Source: Rhodoferax sp.
GTDB taxonomy: Bacteria > Pseudomonadota > Gammaproteobacteria > Burkholderiales > Burkholderiaceae_C
Assembly (NCBI GenBank): GCA_025351745.1
Contig: JANXVI010000052.1
Coordinates: 1-39,055, forward strand
DNA: 39,055 nucleotides
Reading direction: 5' to 3'
Shown here: in pieces, positions 36,145-39,055 of the stretch
Position numbering within the stretch: position 1 is the stretch's first letter
How the letters are laid out: every line of letters begins with the position of its first letter
The notes under the pieces: generated by a model
Told to the model about the DNA's origin: nothing
The model's database searches: none
The model's input: the letters and a program-made list of their open reading frames with translations, nothing else
Program-made: the position numbers and the translations under genes

Positions 36145-37119
36145 CTACAGCAGTACTGTGCCGTTGATGCAGGTGACGGCATCGCCCCCCACCCAGACCT
36201 GGCCGCCGTCGTCCTGGCGGATGTGCACGCGACCCTGCACGCCCAGGCAGGTGCCTTGCGCGGCGGTGTACTGCAGGGGTGCATGGCCGTCGGCAATCAG
36301 CCACTGCGCCAGGCTGGCGTTGAAGCTGCCGGTAACAGGGTCTTCGCCCACACCCTTGCCGTGGTCGAAGAAGAAGCGCACCTCGACCGTGGGCTCGTCG
36401 GAAGTTGCGGTTGTCGATGTCGCCATCGCCGTGCCAGAGCCCGCGCCGGCAAAGGCCCGCGCTTCACGGTTGGAGCGGCCAATCAAACCGGCGCTGGGGC
36501 GGGCCTCGGTTTGCACCGTGGCCACACCCACGCCGCTGATGCCTGCAGCGCGGAGCACGGTATTGAGCTTGGCGGCGTCCGGGGTCAGGCCCAGCAGCAC
36601 GGCATGGTCGTCCACCAACAGGCCGAAATGGCTCGGGCCGTTGTTCTGGTGCTGGCTGGCCACGATGTGCGCCAGCGGCAGGCCCAGCGCATCGGCCAGC
36701 GCCGCCACTAGTTCAGGCGCGGCGTCGTTGCGGCGCAGCGGCGGCGCGGCGAACGCGGGGCGGCCACCGGACTGGTCGATGTGGATGAGGCCGACCTTGC
36801 ACTGCTGCACGACCAGGCCGGTCTTTTTCGGCACGCCGCCGTGCTCCAGCCAGGCGTGGCAACTGCCCAGCGTGGGGTGGCCGGCAAACGGCATTTCATA
36901 GCCGGGCGTGAAGATGCGCACCTGGTAGTCCGCCCCCTGGGCGGCTGCATCGGGCGTGGGTGGCAGCAGGAACGTGGTCTCCGACAAATTGGTCCAGCGG
37001 GCGAATTGCTGCATCTCTTCGGTGCTGAGGCCCGTGCCATCGAGCACCACGGCCAGCGGATTGCCCAGGTAGGCCTGGGCGGTGAAGACATCGACTTGTT
37101 TGAAGGGGCGTTGTTGCAT
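36145..37119 (-). CDS. PhzF family isomerase-like protein
   Basis: The 324-residue protein belongs to the PhzF/DAP-epimerase-like fold. The N-terminus QRPFKQVDVFTAQAYLGNPLAVV is typical; the family glutamate is in NLSETTFLL, with FTPGYEMPFAGHPTLGS in the first half and GEDPVTGSFNASLAQWL in the second. PhzF isomerises a dihydroanthranilate in phenazine synthesis, but most genomic homologues act on other, unknown compounds, and no phenazine genes are present here. A Ser/Thr/Ala-rich insertion (GSGTAMATSTTATSDE, near residue 210) makes it slightly longer than usual (about 290-300). The ATG at 37119 matches family starts; the frame is open upstream only through GC-rich spacer. It is 2 bp upstream of the VOC gene, so the two are co-transcribed. 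Confidence 0.9.
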   Translation of the reverse strand: MQQRPFKQVDVFTAQAYLGNPLAVVLDGTGLSTEEMQQFARWTNLSETTFLLPPTPDAAAQGADYQVRIFTPGYEMPFAGHPTLGSCHAWLEHGGVPKKTGLVVQQCKVGLIHIDQSGGRPAFAAPPLRRNDAAPELVAALADALGLPLAHIVASQHQNNGPSHFGLLVDDHAVLLGLTPDAAKLNTVLRAAGISGVGVATVQTEARPSAGLIGRSNREARAFAGAGSGTAMATSTTATSDEPTVEVRFFFDHGKGVGEDPVTGSFNASLAQWLIADGHAPLQYTAAQGTCLGVQGRVHIRQDDGGQVWVGGDAVTCINGTVLL

Positions 37120-37172
37120 AACAAATTCATTCTTGGAGATTGAGCGCTGCCGGGCCGCCCCAAAGCGCGAAG

Positions 37173-37219
37173 GCCCCCGCGGTGGAGCAGCGACCCGCGC
37201 AGCGGCGGAGCGTGGGGGC
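37173..37219. repeat. GC-rich hairpin in the GST-PhzF spacer
   Basis: GCCCCCGCG (37173-37181) pairs with CGTGGGGGC (37211-37219) with one G.T, and the inside (CAGCG...CGCAGCGG) can fold further. No T-run follows on the minus strand. Such GC-rich spacer hairpins are frequent in this bacterial family; it may attenuate or stabilise the aminotransferase-GST transcript before phzF. Confidence 0.45.
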
Positions 37220-37223
37220 AATT

Positions 37224-37895
37224 TCAGCTTAAGGTTGCATCAAGCACACCACGGCTGGCCGGGCGCTGCTGCAGTTGGACAAACCAGCGCTGCACGTTGG
37301 GGAAGGCCTGCAGTTCCTGGCGGGTCACGCCATAGGCATCGAACTGTGCCGTGCGCATGCCCCACCAGCGGTGCATCTCGCAGCCCAGCGGAATGTCGGC
37401 CATGCCAAAGCTGTCGCCGCCCATGTAGGCATGGTTCTGTAGATGCGTGTCCAGCAACGCCAGCAAGGGCTCGGTGGCGGCGACCGATTGCTGGATCACA
37501 TCGGCATTGCGGGCCTCTGCCGCCACGCGCACCAACTGGATGAACGCCGGGCCCCCTGCGCGATTGAACGTGGTTTGTTGCCAGTCCATCCAGCGCTCGG
37601 CGTCGAATCGCGCTTCCAGCTCGGTGGGGTAGAAGTTGAGCTCGGCCCCGAAGCGCGCGCACAGGTAACGCACGATGGCGTTGGACTCCCACAGCACAAA
37701 GTCGCCGATTTCCAGCAGCGGGACCAGCGCATTGGGGTTTTTGAGCTGGAATTCCGCCGTGGTGGTCACGCCAAAGCCGACGCCTGCATCGGTGCGCTGG
37801 AAGTCCAGCCCCAACTCCTGCGCGGCCCACACGGTCTTGCGCACATTCAACGAGCTGATGCGGCCCCACAGGTGGATGGTGCTGTCGGTCGTCAT
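37224..37895 (-). CDS. Glutathione S-transferase family protein
   Basis: The 223-residue protein has an N-terminal thioredoxin-like domain (residues 1-85) with IHLWGRISSLNVRKTVWAA and the cis-proline site NPNALVPLL, followed by WESNAIVRYL, and an all-helical C-terminal domain. The serine near residue 14 (SSLNVRK) suggests a theta/beta-like GST that conjugates or reduces a substrate with glutathione. The ATG at 37895 gives the typical start MTTDSTIHLWGRISS and lies 2 bp after the aminotransferase stop, so the two are almost certainly co-transcribed. The frame is open upstream inside the aminotransferase gene. The substrate is unknown. Confidence 0.92.
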   Translation of the reverse strand: MTTDSTIHLWGRISSLNVRKTVWAAQELGLDFQRTDAGVGFGVTTTAEFQLKNPNALVPLLEIGDFVLWESNAIVRYLCARFGAELNFYPTELEARFDAERWMDWQQTTFNRAGGPAFIQLVRVAAEARNADVIQQSVAATEPLLALLDTHLQNHAYMGGDSFGMADIPLGCEMHRWWGMRTAQFDAYGVTRQELQAFPNVQRWFVQLQQRPASRGVLDATLS

Positions 37896-37897
37896 TT

Positions 37898-39055
37898 TTA
37901 CGCTTTGCGGTGTTCGCGGATAGCGGCGGCCAGTGCGGCTACACCGGTGCGTATCTCGTCGACATTCGGCGTCACAAACGACAGGCGCATCGTGCGCGGG
38001 TCCGCATGGTCGTTGTAGAAGGCGGCGCCCGGCACAAAGGCAACGCCCTTGTCCACTGCGATGGGCAGCAGCGCTTGAGCGCTCATGCCCTCGGGCAAAC
38101 GCGCCCACAAAAACATGCCGCCATCGGGCGAATTCCAGGTCACATCGCTGGGCATGTCTTGCTTCAGCGCGGCCAGCATCGCGTCGCGTTGCGACTTGTA
38201 CAGCGCGCGGATGGTGGGGATGTGGCGGTCCAGGAAACCGTCTTTCATGACTTCGGCAATCATGCGCTGGTTGAAGCCCGGGCTGTGCAGGTCCGCCGCC
38301 TGTTTGGCCTGCAGCAGCTTGGAGTAAATGCCCTTGGGCGCCACGATAAAGCCCAGGCGCAGGCCCGGTGCCAATACCTTGGAGAACGAGCCCAGGTAAA
38401 TGCAGCCTTCAGGGTTGCGCGCGGTCAGTGGAGCGGGCGGTTCCTTGTCAAACCACAGGTCGCCGTACGGGTTGTCTTCGATCAGCGGCAGCCCCAGCTC
38501 GGCCGCTTTGACCACCAGCGCAGCGCGGCGTGCCTCGCTCATCGTGCGGCCCGTGGGGTTCTGGAAATTGGGCAGCACGTACAAGAAGCGGGCCTTGCTG
38601 GCGCCGGTGCCAACCTTGCTTGCCAGGTCGGCCACATCCACACCTTCGTCGTCACTGGCGACGCTGACCACCTCGGGCTCCATCGGCGTGAAAGCCTGGA
38701 GCGCGCCCAGGTAGGTCGGGGTCTCCACCAGCACGCGGCTGTCGGCGTCGATTAATATTTTGGCAACCAGGTCCAGACCTTGTTGCGAGCCCGTGGTGAT
38801 CAAAATTTGTGCGGGGTCCACGTTCCACGGCAGGCGCGCGGCGACCATTTCACGCAACAGGGCAAAGCCTTCACTGGCGGCGTATTGCAGCGCCGCGTGA
38901 GCGTCGTGGGTCAGCACCTGGGTGCAGGCTGCCGTGAATTCTGTGACCGGGAAGGTCTTGCTGGAGGGCAGGCCGCCGGCAAAGCTGATGATGCCGGGCT
39001 TCTCGGTGACCTTCAGGATCTCGCGGATCACGGACGGGTTCATGCGCGCAGCGCG
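37898..39055 (-). CDS. PLP-dependent aminotransferase, 2-aminoadipate/MocR-like (5' end cut by the window)
   Basis: This fold-type I aminotransferase resembles LysN/2-aminoadipate aminotransferases and the catalytic half of MocR regulators. The first ATG in the window (39043) begins MNPSVIREILKVTEKPGIIS, but the frame stays open to the window edge (RAAR before it), and relatives have about 10 residues more, so the gene starts outside. PLP-binding features are SQQGLD, NFQNPTGRTMS, EDNPYGDLWF and the lysine in GSFSKVLAPGLRLGF. The final RLSFVTPNVDEI includes the carboxylate-binding arginine. Such enzymes transaminate amino acids with 2-oxoglutarate. It heads a minus-strand cluster followed by GST (2 bp), phzF and the VOC gene. 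Confidence 0.93.
   Translation of the reverse strand, partial: RAARMNPSVIREILKVTEKPGIISFAGGLPSSKTFPVTEFTAACTQVLTHDAHAALQYAASEGFALLREMVAARLPWNVDPAQILITTGSQQGLDLVAKILIDADSRVLVETPTYLGALQAFTPMEPEVVSVASDDEGVDVADLASKVGTGASKARFLYVLPNFQNPTGRTMSEARRAALVVKAAELGLPLIEDNPYGDLWFDKEPPAPLTARNPEGCIYLGSFSKVLAPGLRLGFIVAPKGIYSKLLQAKQAADLHSPGFNQRMIAEVMKDGFLDRHIPTIRALYKSQRDAMLAALKQDMPSDVTWNSPDGGMFLWARLPEGMSAQALLPIAVDKGVAFVPGAAFYNDHADPRTMRLSFVTPNVDEIRTGVAALAAAIREHRKA

Noticed and set aside
36145..37119. Phenazine biosynthesis
   Set aside because: PhzF homologues are widespread without phenazine pathways, and none of phzA-E or phzG is present nearby.

Overview
The window is a contiguous piece of a GC-rich chromosome from a Betaproteobacterium, most likely of the family Comamonadaceae (Rhodoferax/Polaromonas/Acidovorax-like). 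This rests on the style of the rpoC, rsmB, ntrY-like, priA, hemE and dsbD proteins and on a dispersed intergenic repeat that I associate with that family. The genus cannot be fixed from the sequence alone. Both ends cut genes: rpoC on the left lacks its 5' end, and a PLP aminotransferase on the right lacks its first codons. No phage, plasmid, IS transposase, CRISPR array or rRNA is visible.

Layout. 1-9.3 kb, plus strand: rpoC (3' part) with an intrinsic terminator, a LemA-like protein, rsmB, a DUF4390 protein, and a two-component pair made of an NtrY-type kinase and an NtrX-like regulator that lacks the AAA+ domain. 9.3-9.5 kb: tRNA-Phe(GAA) and tRNA-Gly(GCC) with a terminator-like hairpin between them. 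9.7-15.4 kb: an unrecognised small protein, a Rep/UvrD helicase (minus), an AEC transporter, a stand-alone ABC-type ATPase, and an AraC regulator (minus). 15.5-20.4 kb: a tightly overlapping three-gene operon of an alkyl-DHAP-synthase-like flavoprotein, a GlpD-like dehydrogenase and an FGGY sugar/polyol kinase, probably controlled by the divergent AraC regulator. 20.4-23.8 kb is patchier: palindromes, repeat copies, a YcxB-like protein, a shortened cupin, a secreted protein of unknown function, a DUF885 zincin and the 3' relic of a LytTR-type regulator. 23.8-25.3 kb: an orphan histidine kinase. 25.4-32.3 kb, all minus strand: DUF167, dsbD, a CoA-binding protein, hemE and priA, with a structured 374-bp spacer carrying two DnaA boxes between hemE and priA. 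32.4-34.6 kb: a creatininase-family hydrolase and a second orphan kinase. 34.6-39.06 kb, minus strand: a histidine phosphatase and a likely operon of aminotransferase, GST, PhzF and VOC proteins.

Most genes are ordinary housekeeping or core-accessory genes. The most unusual signal is a ~57-bp palindromic repeat with the skeleton TAGCCC, 20 nt, GCTAT. Two copies are intergenic (12.5 and 20.4 kb). A truncated copy sits exactly at the broken end of the LytTR relic (23.57 kb). Two full copies lie inside reading frames: one encodes the hydrophobic core and cleavage region of the DsbD signal peptide, the other an internal loop of the VOC protein. A weaker third coding candidate lies in a DsbD membrane helix. 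All three coding copies are read in the same orientation and phase, which resembles the Rickettsia palindromic elements that insert in frame into proteins.
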